Shown: positions 1-6,966 of the stretch, in pieces
Layout of the letters: each line of letters starts with the position of its first letter
Numbering within the stretch: position 1 is the stretch's first letter
NCBI GenBank assembly: GCA_033584155.1
Contig: CP138355.1
Location: 682,001-746,000, forward strand
Direction of reading: 5' to 3'
Length of the DNA: 64,000 nt
Source of the DNA: Candidatus Electrothrix scaldis
GTDB taxonomy: Bacteria > Desulfobacterota > Desulfobulbia > Desulfobulbales > Desulfobulbaceae
The notes under the pieces: model-generated
Told to the model about the DNA's origin: nothing
Seen by the model: the letters and a program-made list of their open reading frames with translations, nothing else
Databases searched by the model: none
Translations under genes and position numbers: made by a program

Positions 1-1
1 G

Positions 2-457
2 AAATTTTGGGGACGGCGAAATGTTACCGCTCTAAATGCTCATTATGCGGCTTCAAAATTATATGCTAAAAAACATTACCTTGTAGGTATTCCAGCTGTT
101 GTTTTAGCATCATTTGTAGGCACAAGCGTTTTTGCCTCTCTTAGTCAAGAAATTAGTCCATTTATAAAAATAGTTGTATCATGCTGTAGTGCTTTGGCTG
201 CGATACTCGCTGGTGTTCAAACCTTTCTTAACTATAGTCAGAAGTCTGAGAAACATCGTCTAATTGCATCAAAATACTCTTCAATGGGAAGAGAAATTGA
301 ACAATTGCTTACTAATACTGATGAACAACTAGCTAAAAAGCAGGAAGAGATAGACATTCTAAGAAAAAAAATTGATTTAATCGCTCAGGAAGCACCTATA
401 CTTCCAAAAGGTCTCTATGAGAACGCTTACAACAAAAATCATGAAAATAAATTTTAA
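2..457 (+). CDS. SLATT-domain membrane protein, 3' part (5' end outside window)
   Basis: The reading frame is open from base 2 to the stop at 457, so the gene begins upstream of the window; the TTG at 194 is internal. The visible 151 residues start with WGRRNVTALNAHY, followed by two hydrophobic segments (about residues 30-48 and 60-75) and then AGVQTFLNYSQKSEKHR, a helix pair and a coiled-coil-like tail. The order two TM helices, then AGVQTF..F, then EKHR..A.KY, is what I know of SLATT domains. These are predicted pore-forming effectors of nucleotide-signalling and other defence systems. The segment is AT-rich compared with the core genes further on, which fits acquired DNA. The partner gene, expected upstream, is not visible, so which system it belongs to is unknown. 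Confidence 0.75.
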   Translation, partial: KFWGRRNVTALNAHYAASKLYAKKHYLVGIPAVVLASFVGTSVFASLSQEISPFIKIVVSCCSALAAILAGVQTFLNYSQKSEKHRLIASKYSSMGREIEQLLTNTDEQLAKKQEEIDILRKKIDLIAQEAPILPKGLYENAYNKNHENKF

Positions 458-520
458 CCAGATGTTCAATCGGGCTTGATGAAGCTCGCTAGTAACTCCC
501 GCACTGCATAGCAAAAACAC

Positions 521-709
521 CCTCTGCAAGAGGAAAACCCCTCGCTGCAACGGGAGAAACCCTTCCAGAAGCGGCAGAAATCACCCTGAAACAGGAGACA
601 GAGATTCTGGAGCAGGCAGAACTCGTTCTGCAACGGGAAAAAGTCGTTCTGTAGTAGGAGAAAGTCATTCTGCAGCAGGAGAAAACGGTTCTGCAGCACT
701 GCAACGCCA
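521..709 (+). repeat. 21-bp tandem repeat tract (about 9 degenerate units)
   Basis: Nine consecutive 21-base units can be laid out from 521 to 709, each close to TTCTGCAACGGGAGAAAGTCG. In one forward frame the units read as heptads such as LQREKVV, LEQAELV and LQQEKTV, the pattern of a coiled coil. The seventh unit has two stop codons (CTG TAG TAG), and no start codon with a ribosome site precedes the tract. It looks like a remnant of a coiled-coil gene or a non-coding expansion. Minus-strand ORFs over it are repeat shadows. Confidence 0.8.
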
Positions 710-775
710 TTTTCTCCCCCTGCACCCGCTCATCATCCGGGAAATCCTTCCCACAACCCAATTCAGGAGGACACC

Positions 776-883
776 ATGCCAGCACCGTATCATTCCATCG
801 AAGATCGCCTGAACCGCTACCAAACCGGCCTCACCAATGCCCGCGATGTCCCGGAACTGCTAGAGATGCTTGATCGCGGATAG
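776..883 (+). CDS. Small ORF, probably the truncated start of a larger gene (35 aa)
   Basis: An ATG at 776 sits eight bases after the end of a strong AGGAGG ribosome site and is followed by 35 codons (MPAPYHSIEDRLNRYQTGLT...) ending at a TAG. The good ribosome site and the soluble helical sequence suggest the real 5' end of a gene. The stop is followed immediately by a cluster of short palindromes (896-993), so the remainder has probably been lost. I do not recognise the family with certainty. Confidence 0.4.
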   Translation: MPAPYHSIEDRLNRYQTGLTNARDVPELLEMLDRG

Positions 884-895
884 CTTTTTGCCTGA

Positions 896-993
896 TTCCA
901 AAGCTCCGGTTTGGGAACTGCTTTTTCGGGAAGCTCTGCTTCATTCTCCGAAGCTGGAGCTTCTGTATTCAAGATGCCCAGGCAGAGCCTGGG
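896..993. repeat. Cluster of four short inverted repeats (REP-like)
   Basis: Four palindromes follow one another: TTCCAAA..TTTGGGAA (896-917), GAAGCTCTGCTTC (930-942), GAAGCTGGAGCTTC (950-963) and CCCAGGCAGAGCCTGGG (977-993, a perfect 7-bp stem with a 3-base loop). Together they look like REP-type extragenic palindromes rather than a coding sequence. They lie between the truncated ORF and the RhuM gene. Confidence 0.55.
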
Positions 994-1040
994 TACCAGT
1001 AAAAAGAAAGTGGATAATTCACCGCACAGGTCAATTTTTT

Positions 1041-2087
1041 ATGGATGCAAAAAAAGGACAGCAGCTGATTCGCAACAGCACGGCAGAGTTTTTGATCTTT
1101 ACCACCCAAGCAGGCGAGCAAAGCATTGAGGCCCGGTATGAAGATGAAACAATCTGGCTCTCACAAAAATTGATGGCTCAACTTTTTGATGTGGATGTGC
1201 GAACCATAAACGAACATCTTGTAAACATATATAATCAAAAAGAATTGATCCGCCAGGCAACTATCCGGAAATTCCGGATAGTTCAAACGGAAGGCAAGCG
1301 AGAAGTAACCAGGCAAATTGATTATTACAACCTGGATGCCATTATTTCAGTGGGTTACCGTGTAAACTCAGTTCGTGCAACACAATTCCGGCAATGGGCC
1401 ACCCAGGTGCTGAAAGAATTTGCCGTCAAAGGCTATGTGTTGGATAAAAAGCGGATGGAAAACGGAGCGTTCCTCGGAGAAGATTACTTTGAGCACCTGC
1501 TTGAAGAAATCCGGGAAATCCGACTCAGCGAACGTCGTTTCTATCAGAAAATCACCGATATTTACACCACCAGCATAGATTACAATAAAAACGCTCCGAC
1601 CACCAAAACGTTCTTTGCTAAAGTCCAGAATAAACTGCATTATGCTATTCACGGCAACACAGCAGCTGAACTGATCATGCGGCGAGCTGATAGCAGCAAG
1701 GCCAATATGGGATTAACCACATGGGAAAAAGCTCCGAACGGCAAAATTGTACAAACAGATGTCTCAGTGGCCAAAAACTATTTGTCAGTTGAAGAACTGC
1801 AATCATTGGGGCGCATCGTCAATGCCTATTTGGACTTGGCCGAAGAGCGGGCACGGCGAAAAATCCCCATGACTATGGAAGACTGGGCTAAACGATTGGA
1901 TATGTTTCTGGAGTTTGACGACCGTAAAATTCTACAGAATGCTGGTAAGGTGACAGCAAAACTGGCTCGAAAACATGCCGTGTGTGAATTTGAAAAATAT
2001 CGAATTGTTCAGGACCGATTTTTTGAGAGCGACTTTGATCGGATGGTCAAGCAGCTGGACCCAAAAGACGTGGGTGAAGAAGAGTAA
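1041..2087 (+). CDS. rhuM: RhuM-family protein
   Basis: The 348-residue product matches the Virulence RhuM family in length and pattern. The N-terminal part has WLSQKLMAQLFDVDVRTINEHL (about residues 38-60), a helix-turn-helix-like element typical of phage and toxin-antitoxin-associated DNA binders, followed by VGYRVNSVRATQFRQWATQVL (about 108-130), the hallmark segment of RhuM. A longer ORF opens at 870, but its first 57 codons run through the palindrome cluster and look non-coding, so I chose ATG 1041. RhuM was named from Salmonella SPI-3; its biochemical function is not established. Here it sits among a SLATT protein, a nuclease and VapBC, in what appears to be an accessory or defence island. 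Confidence 0.85.
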   Translation: MDAKKGQQLIRNSTAEFLIFTTQAGEQSIEARYEDETIWLSQKLMAQLFDVDVRTINEHLVNIYNQKELIRQATIRKFRIVQTEGKREVTRQIDYYNLDAIISVGYRVNSVRATQFRQWATQVLKEFAVKGYVLDKKRMENGAFLGEDYFEHLLEEIREIRLSERRFYQKITDIYTTSIDYNKNAPTTKTFFAKVQNKLHYAIHGNTAAELIMRRADSSKANMGLTTWEKAPNGKIVQTDVSVAKNYLSVEELQSLGRIVNAYLDLAEERARRKIPMTMEDWAKRLDMFLEFDDRKILQNAGKVTAKLARKHAVCEFEKYRIVQDRFFESDFDRMVKQLDPKDVGEEE

Positions 2088-2114
2088 TATTGGAGCACCT
2101 CAACAACCCTGATT

Positions 2115-2142
2115 TTAATTCCGTCGAATTCGAGGGAATTAA
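2115..2142. other. Inverted repeat after the RhuM gene
   Basis: TTAATTCC and GGAATTAA form a perfect 8-bp stem with a 12-base loop, 27 bases after the RhuM stop codon. There is no T run, so it is a weak terminator candidate at best. Confidence 0.35.
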
Positions 2143-2198
2143 CAAACAAGCCGGGTTGAACCAGTAAATCGAACCCACAGGAGCACGATACAGAATCA

Positions 2199-3008
2199 AT
2201 GACTGATCAAGGCGAAGTCTTAATTGCTCTTCTCAATAATAAAAGCGATTTCAAGATTGTGCGTGACCGAAACTGGTATCGGATCCCTATAAGCAGTGCG
2301 CATAAATGGTTGAAGAATCGTTGGCCACCGCAGTGGATAGCTTTCTATCAAACCAAAATATTCGGGCCGGAAGCCTACTCAATCAATTACTACACGAAAG
2401 TCATTCAAGTTCGCAAAGTCTATAGGCAACAACTCTTTCCCAGTGAGCTGCCTAACCGCAAAAGCAACCAGCAATATTATCAGCTCATCCTGAACCCGTT
2501 GCAGAAATTACCAAAACCAATACTCAGCCAGCGACGACGCAGAATAATTTTTATCCCGACAACATGGTATAAATTTATCCATGCGGCTGAAATTAATGAT
2601 CTGTACGACGACAGCCCGTTGGAAGACAGTCTGTGGGCGGAATTAAAACGCCGCAAAATTCCTGCTGAACGACAGGAGTTTGTAAAGGTTGATAATCAGA
2701 ACTATGCCTTAGATTTCGCTGTCTATTGCTCCAAAGCAAAAATTGATATCGAAACTGACGGTGACAGCTGGCACACAAACAGAACCGCTAAAGATAACCA
2801 TAGGAACAATGCCCTGGAAGCGGCAGGTTGGAAAGTACTACGATTTACAACTCAGCAGGTTCAGGAAAAAATGGAGAGCTATTGTATCCGCAATATTACG
2901 GAAACCATCAATAATGCTGGGGGAGTGGATGAAGGCAAGATGGTTGCACGAAAAATCAACCCAAAAGCAAACGGTGCGCACCAGTTATCACTGTTCGACT
3001 GTTTTTAA
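2199..3008 (+). CDS. DUF559-like PD-(D/E)XK endonuclease with C-terminal clamp-binding motif
   Basis: The 269-residue protein ends in a Vsr/DUF559-type nuclease fold. It has the helix with LEDSLW (about residue 141), the strand ALDFAVYCSKAKIDIETDG carrying D-(x)n-ExD, then DSWHTNRTAKDNHRNNALEAAGW, as in very-short-patch-repair-like nucleases. The last residues are HQLSLFDCF. QLSLF matches the QL(S/D)LF consensus by which DNA polymerases and repair proteins bind the beta sliding clamp. The N-terminal half (about 1-130) is not recognised and may be a DNA-recognition domain. The gene stands alone between the RhuM gene and the truncated lipoprotein ORF. Substrate and role are unknown; repair and defence are both possible. 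Confidence 0.75.
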   Translation: MTDQGEVLIALLNNKSDFKIVRDRNWYRIPISSAHKWLKNRWPPQWIAFYQTKIFGPEAYSINYYTKVIQVRKVYRQQLFPSELPNRKSNQQYYQLILNPLQKLPKPILSQRRRRIIFIPTTWYKFIHAAEINDLYDDSPLEDSLWAELKRRKIPAERQEFVKVDNQNYALDFAVYCSKAKIDIETDGDSWHTNRTAKDNHRNNALEAAGWKVLRFTTQQVQEKMESYCIRNITETINNAGGVDEGKMVARKINPKANGAHQLSLFDCF

Positions 3009-3217
3009 ACCCGCCTCTCTTTCGCCTGATTCCCGGCGAGCTGGAGTATCTTGTTGGTCTTCTTTTTTTGTCTTCATAACTGCCGCGATTAGCCGAGATA
3101 GAGCTTCAGGATAATAATAGGGGACGTGCCGTGCCGCCAATCATTTTCACAATCCCTGGAAACCTTGGGAGAACTCCATGTTGACAGACCCGCCCCATAA
3201 CGGAGGTTCATCACATC

Positions 3218-3382
3218 ATGCCTAATTCACTTTTGTTGAGCGGCTGCGCCACGTCTACCACCTTACGGGTGCTGGATGCAAAGACAAAGCAGCCCATTGA
3301 GGGAGCGATGGTTTTGACCGAATGGACCGCAGGTAGAGGTTTACCTGGGCTCAGTAATACCGTCGCAAATAAAGTGGGTTAG
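3218..3382 (+). pseudogene. Truncated lipoprotein ORF (54 aa)
   Basis: An ATG at 3218, after CGGAGG, opens a 54-codon frame beginning MPNSLLLSGCATSTTLRVLD. LLLSGC is a good lipobox, and the residues after the Cys (LRVLDAKTKQPIEGAMVL) look like the first strands of a carboxypeptidase-regulatory-like beta domain. Both ends look damaged: the signal peptide lacks the usual basic N-terminus and hydrophobic run, and the domain stops after about 45 residues. I read it as a gene remnant; a very short genuine lipoprotein is the alternative. Confidence 0.5.
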
Positions 3383-3394
3383 CTACTTTAGAGT

Positions 3395-3415
3395 GCCCTG
3401 ATTTTGAATCAGGGC
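3395..3415 (+). terminator. Hairpin after the lipoprotein remnant
   Basis: GCCCTGATT-TTG-AATCAGGGC is a perfect 9-bp stem with a 3-base loop, followed by a pyrimidine-rich stretch rather than a clean T run. It is a likely weak terminator, 12 bases past the stop codon. Confidence 0.5.
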
Positions 3416-3457
3416 AACTTTCCTCTCTTTACTTCACACAAAAAAAAGAACTATATT

Positions 3458-3488
3458 ATGTGTAACTTTTATATGGAGGTTTACACAT
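3458..3488 (+). promoter_or_regulatory. Inverted repeat over the vapB start, putative autoregulatory operator
   Basis: ATGTGTAAC (3458-3466) and GTTTACACAT (3479-3488) are inverted copies flanking the GGAGG ribosome site and reaching the vapB start codon at 3487. Antitoxins of this kind repress their own operon by binding such repeats. Assigning this one to VapB is inference from position. Confidence 0.45.
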
Positions 3489-3687
3489 GGCTACGAATCT
3501 CGCTATAGACGATTGGCTTATTGAAGAAGCAAAGGCCCTTGGCAAGCACCGCACTAAAAAAGGGGCTGTAATAGAGGCGCTACAGGAATATATCCAGAAA
3601 AGACGGCAAATGAAAGTAATGAGTATTTTCAATACTATAGAGTACGAGCAAGACTATGACTACAAAAAACAAAGGCTCGAAAAATGA
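3487..3687 (+). CDS. vapB: VapB-type antitoxin
   Basis: The 66-residue protein has the layout of the VapB subfamily that begins MATNLAIDD: a short ribbon-helix-helix-like N-terminus (TNLAIDDWLIEEAKALG.HRTKKGAVIEALQEYI) and a C-terminal tail rich in Asp, Tyr and Lys that would wrap the toxin. GGAGG lies eight bases upstream of the ATG. The stop overlaps the vapC start by 4 bp, the usual arrangement. Because vapC is now interrupted, the antitoxin is probably an orphan. Confidence 0.85.
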   Translation: MATNLAIDDWLIEEAKALGKHRTKKGAVIEALQEYIQKRRQMKVMSIFNTIEYEQDYDYKKQRLEK

Positions 3688-4332
3688 AGGTCATCGTAGA
3701 TACAAGTGTGTGGTCGCTGGCTTTGAGGAGAAATATTCCTCAAGATGATCTGTATGTTAACGAGCTGAAAGAGCTTATAAAAGAGTCACGTGTACAGCTT
3801 ATAGGTCCAGTTCGCCAAGAGCTTCTTAATGGAATTAAGCATGAGAACGACTTCAATTCTCTCAAGGATCATTTAAGGGCTTTTAAAGATCTTACTCCCC
3901 ATTCGCTCATTTCAAAACGCAGTTCGGAGAATTTCACCAAACCTGACTAAAAAATCCTGATTTCGATGTCAGAGACGGTGAAATTCGTTTTATGTGACAA
4001 CAAATTTCTCGCCCTTCAACATGGGGAGCGAAAAACTATCTGAAATTGATTTTGCGCAAAAAAACGACTCACGCAATTACAGAGAGTTAAAAATTCCTCA
4101 AACTGCAAAAAAAATAAGCGAATGGGGAGATCTTAAGCTTGAAACAGAAGATTACGAATTAGCATCTGAATATTTCAATAAAGCAAGAAGAAGTGGCATT
4201 CAGGGCTCAAACAGAGACTTCCTTATTTGTGCAATTTCAACTCGTAATAATATGCCGATTTTAACCACAGATAAAGATTTTGAAAATTTTCAATCTGTAC
4301 TCCCCGTAACTCTGCATGAAGTAAAAAAATAA
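3684..4332 (+). pseudogene. vapC: VapC PIN-domain toxin, interrupted by a MITE-like element
   Basis: The gene starts MKVIVDTSVWSLALRR (first PIN acidic residue in VDTSVW) and runs in frame to AFKDL at 3893. It resumes at 4129 as DLKLETEDYELASEYFNKARR..., with the C-terminal acidic region DFLICAISTRNNMPILTTDKDF, and stops at 4332. Removing the insertion together with one copy of the short duplicated target restores one continuous frame of about 135 codons, the normal VapC length. As it stands, the frame shifts and stops at 3948-3950. The toxin RNase should therefore be inactive. The downstream ORF from 3994 partly reads through the element and is not a gene of its own. Confidence 0.85.
3895..4128. 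mobile_element. MITE-like element inserted in vapC
   Basis: The ends are inverted copies: the left end reads TCCCCATTCGCTCATTT from 3896 and the reverse complement of the right end reads TCCCCATTCGCTTATTT from 4128. Weaker similarity (GCAGTT..AATTT) extends to about 40 bp. GATCTTA occurs directly at both borders (3888-3894 and 4129-4135), a 6-7 bp target duplication; one G may belong to either element or target. The 234-bp interior has no transposase-sized ORF, only an internal AATTTCACC/GGTGAAATT pair. The structure is that of a non-autonomous transposon. Confidence 0.8.
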
Positions 4333-4394
4333 TTTGTATTGTCCTTTTTGCCAAGAAATAGCGCTTTCTTCCTTTCTCCTGTTCTATTTTGCCT

Positions 4395-5222
4395 CTAAAA
4401 TCTTCCTTTGCTCTTGCTTGAGATAACAGTATCCCGCATCCTCAACCCCTTCACCACCTCATAAACCAGCCCTTCCCCATCAAAAATCAGCAAATCAAAG
4501 ACGAGCTCCTTCTCTAACAGCGCAACAGCAGACACCTTGGTCAGGTATTCCTCACCGGGTTGCGTCGGGCACAGAATAACCCGCTGATCAATACCAACCG
4601 GTAATGGTGTAAAGTCTACCTTCTGCTGCCCCAAAACACTGGCCGCATGCATGGCACCATCCAAAGAAAATGGAGAGCCGAGCTGATCCTGAACCGCGTA
4701 AATAAAGGGCAACGCAGGAGCTTTCACCACGCCCCAAGCACTGTCCTCATGCAAAAATAGGGTATTCTGAAGGGTCTGATACTGCGGGCCAAAGGGCACC
4801 AGTTCACGATAAAGCTGATCAACAGGAATTTTTTGTAGCGGGTTTGCTGGTTGGGTCGGATCAATCCGGGAAGGCGGGTGCTCTTCTGACTTCGTCAGGG
4901 GAAAAAAGACCTGACTATGCTCCTTAATCCTGCTCATCTTCCCGCATGCCTTCCGGGTGAGCAACTGTGCCCCTACCCTATCCCCATCAGGCGAAAACTC
5001 AACCAGAACATTCAGCTCCGTAGCCTCAGGCGGGATTTCAAGAAACTTGGCAAAACGCATGTCCTCCATAACAGAGATATCTGCGCCAGGAAAGGCTTTG
5101 GCAACCTGCGCTGCGAGCAGCAGGAGGCTCTCTACCGCAGGGAGAACTATTTTACCGGCAAAGGAATGGTCCTGGAACCAGGGTTGAACAGAGAGGGTGA
5201 CAGAGAGGCGCTCGTTACTCAT
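4395..5222 (-). CDS. Polyketide-synthase-dehydratase-like double-hotdog protein
   Basis: The 275-residue protein has the two-hotdog layout of PKS dehydratases as a free-standing enzyme. The N-terminal half carries HSFAGKIVLP (about residue 19), which fits the catalytic HxxxGxxxxP motif. The C-terminal half carries SLDGAMHAA, which fits the DxxxH/Q partner. It would dehydrate 3-hydroxyacyl chains held on an acyl carrier protein. Its start overlaps the thioesterase gene by 4 bp and it is the last gene of the minus-strand lipid cluster. A catalytically active dehydratase is the likelier reading given both residues, but the substrate is unknown. Confidence 0.75.
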   Translation of the reverse strand: MSNERLSVTLSVQPWFQDHSFAGKIVLPAVESLLLLAAQVAKAFPGADISVMEDMRFAKFLEIPPEATELNVLVEFSPDGDRVGAQLLTRKACGKMSRIKEHSQVFFPLTKSEEHPPSRIDPTQPANPLQKIPVDQLYRELVPFGPQYQTLQNTLFLHEDSAWGVVKAPALPFIYAVQDQLGSPFSLDGAMHAASVLGQQKVDFTPLPVGIDQRVILCPTQPGEEYLTKVSAVALLEKELVFDLLIFDGEGLVYEVVKGLRMRDTVISSKSKGRF

Positions 5223-5698
5223 GAATCAGGAAATTCCTGCCAGAGGCGCAGGGTCTGTGGATCAATCTCCACCGGAATCCCCTTCTCATTGATCGCGCAA
5301 TGGCGGGTAAAGCCGGTGCAGGAGATTTCGCCTCCCTCCGCCTTGGTGATCAGGTACTCAAACTGGAGCCTGACGCGTTCGAGTTTTCCGGGCCGGATGT
5401 GGATGTACATCAGATCATCATAATAGAGCGGCGAGTAATAGTTCAGCTCGGTCTTGATGATAGGATAGACAAAGCCGTCCTCCTCTATCTGCCTATACGG
5501 ATACTTGGTCTCCCGCATCAGGGAGGCCCTGGAAAATTCGAAATACTTGAGATAGTTGGAATGATAGACCACCTGGGAGCGATCAGTATCAATGTACAGG
5601 GTCCGCATTTCGCAGCGAAACCAGACCAGGCCATTGGTGGCATCCCGGACAAAGGAGGAATTTTCTAAGGGCTGAGGACGAAAGGGTTTAGGTCGCAT
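5219..5698 (-). CDS. Acyl-CoA/ACP thioesterase, 4HBT hotdog family
   Basis: The 159-residue protein contains DTDRSQVVYHSNYLKYFEFSR (from about residue 37), the signature of the YbgC/FadM group of 4-hydroxybenzoyl-CoA-type thioesterases, with the catalytic Asp in the D(x)nVVYHxxY element. It probably releases or edits acyl chains made by the ketosynthases encoded just upstream. It overlaps the ketosynthase stop by one base and the dehydratase start by four, so translation is likely coupled. The N-terminal 27 residues are an extension of unknown role. Confidence 0.85.
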   Translation of the reverse strand: MRPKPFRPQPLENSSFVRDATNGLVWFRCEMRTLYIDTDRSQVVYHSNYLKYFEFSRASLMRETKYPYRQIEEDGFVYPIIKTELNYYSPLYYDDLMYIHIRPGKLERVRLQFEYLITKAEGGEISCTGFTRHCAINEKGIPVEIDPQTLRLWQEFPDS

Positions 5699-6963
5699 CA
5701 GATACCTCGTAAGACTAGGCAGCAGTTGGTTCCACCGAACCCGAAGGAGTTGGACAGGACAAATTCATAGCTATGGTTGCGTACCGCATTGGGCACCACA
5801 TCCAGGTCGTCAAAGGCAGGGTCAGGGATATGATTCACCGTGGGCAGAACCAGACCTTTATTCATGGCCTCGATAGAGAGGGCTGCTTCTATGGCCGCTG
5901 AGGCCCCCAGGGAGTGTCCAACCTGGGATTTATTGGCCGAGATCGGTATGCCGGACAGGGATTGCCCAAAGACCGTGCGCAGGCATTCCACCTCAGTGGC
6001 ATCACCGGTAGGGGTAGAGGTGCCGTGGGCATTGATGGAGCCGATGTCCTCGGCGCTGATCTCCGCATCATCCAGGGCATCATGGATGGCCCGAATGATG
6101 GTAGTTGCGTTGGGCCGGGTAAAGTGGTGGGCATCCGAGTTCCAGCCTATCCCTAAGACCTCTGCCTTTGGATGGAGTCCCAGGGCCTGCACTGCCTCTT
6201 CTGCGGCCAGCACCAGTGCTGCTGCGCCTTCGGCCAGGACAAAGCCCTTGCGGTCACGGCTGAAGGGACGAGAGGCCTGGGTCGGATCCTTAAAGGCCCG
6301 ATCCTTTTCCCCCACCTTGATGCTGGCCAGCATATTGGAAAAGCCCTGGATAATTTCCGGGACTAGGCAGGTCTCCACCCCGCCTGCCAGCATGAAATCG
6401 CAGTCTCCATCCCGGATCATTCGGGATCCCAAGGCAATGGCATGATTGCCTGAGGCGCAGGCCCCTTGGGGGGAGAAGATCGGTCCGGTAAAGCCGGTGA
6501 GCATGCCCGCCTTGCCGCCGGGTAGGTTGGCGCAGACATTGGGCAGGAGATAGGGGCTGACCTTAAAGGGGCCGCCGACACGGTAGTTCTCTGTCGCAAT
6601 TCGGTAGGCATCAGTTCCATTCAGGGCCGAGCCGATCAGGCAGCCTGTCCGTGGACCGGTTTCTTCATTCATTTCCAGCCCGGCATGTTCCAGGGCCCGG
6701 CGACAGACCTCCATCGTCAGGAAGACATAGGCCGCATTCCAGAGTGAGGCCTCTTTCCGGTCCACATAGGGGAGCTGGCTGGGGTCCCAGTCCGGGATTT
6801 CACCCACCACATTACTGCGGCTGGCGGTTTCACAGCGGGTGACCCTGCGGAAGCCTGCCTGGCCTTCGATAGCGGCCTGCCAGGTTGCGGTAAAGGTATT
6901 GCCCAGGGCGGTGGCCGCATCATAGCCGACCACAAAAACACGTCTGTTCTTTGGAGCTTTCAT
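5698..6963 (-). CDS. Beta-ketoacyl-ACP synthase, FabF-like (first of three)
   Basis: The 421-residue protein has the complete thiolase-fold ketosynthase set: active Cys in QGACASG (about residue 169), His in NAHGTSTPTGD, and Lys/His in NKSQVGHSLGASA, plus the C-terminal SFGFGGTN loop. It condenses malonyl-ACP with an acyl primer. All catalytic residues are present, so it is not an obvious chain-length-factor decoy. It lies three bases after another ketosynthase gene on the same strand, so the two may work as a pair. It differs enough from that neighbour that a recent duplication is unlikely. Confidence 0.92.
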   Translation of the reverse strand: MKAPKNRRVFVVGYDAATALGNTFTATWQAAIEGQAGFRRVTRCETASRSNVVGEIPDWDPSQLPYVDRKEASLWNAAYVFLTMEVCRRALEHAGLEMNEETGPRTGCLIGSALNGTDAYRIATENYRVGGPFKVSPYLLPNVCANLPGGKAGMLTGFTGPIFSPQGACASGNHAIALGSRMIRDGDCDFMLAGGVETCLVPEIIQGFSNMLASIKVGEKDRAFKDPTQASRPFSRDRKGFVLAEGAAALVLAAEEAVQALGLHPKAEVLGIGWNSDAHHFTRPNATTIIRAIHDALDDAEISAEDIGSINAHGTSTPTGDATEVECLRTVFGQSLSGIPISANKSQVGHSLGASAAIEAALSIEAMNKGLVLPTVNHIPDPAFDDLDVVPNAVRNHSYEFVLSNSFGFGGTNCCLVLRGI

Positions 6964-6966
6964 GGA

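Noticed and set aside
489-785. Minus-strand ORFs over 466-785
   Set aside because: They are reverse readings of the 21-bp repeat tract with cysteine/phenylalanine-rich composition and no ribosome site.
870-1040. N-terminal extension of the RhuM gene
   Set aside because: The 57 extra codons cover the palindrome cluster and have no family similarity; ATG 1041 gives the family length.
3994-4332. Independent 112-codon gene downstream of vapC
   Set aside because: Its first half reads through the MITE-like element and its second half is the C-terminus of the interrupted VapC.
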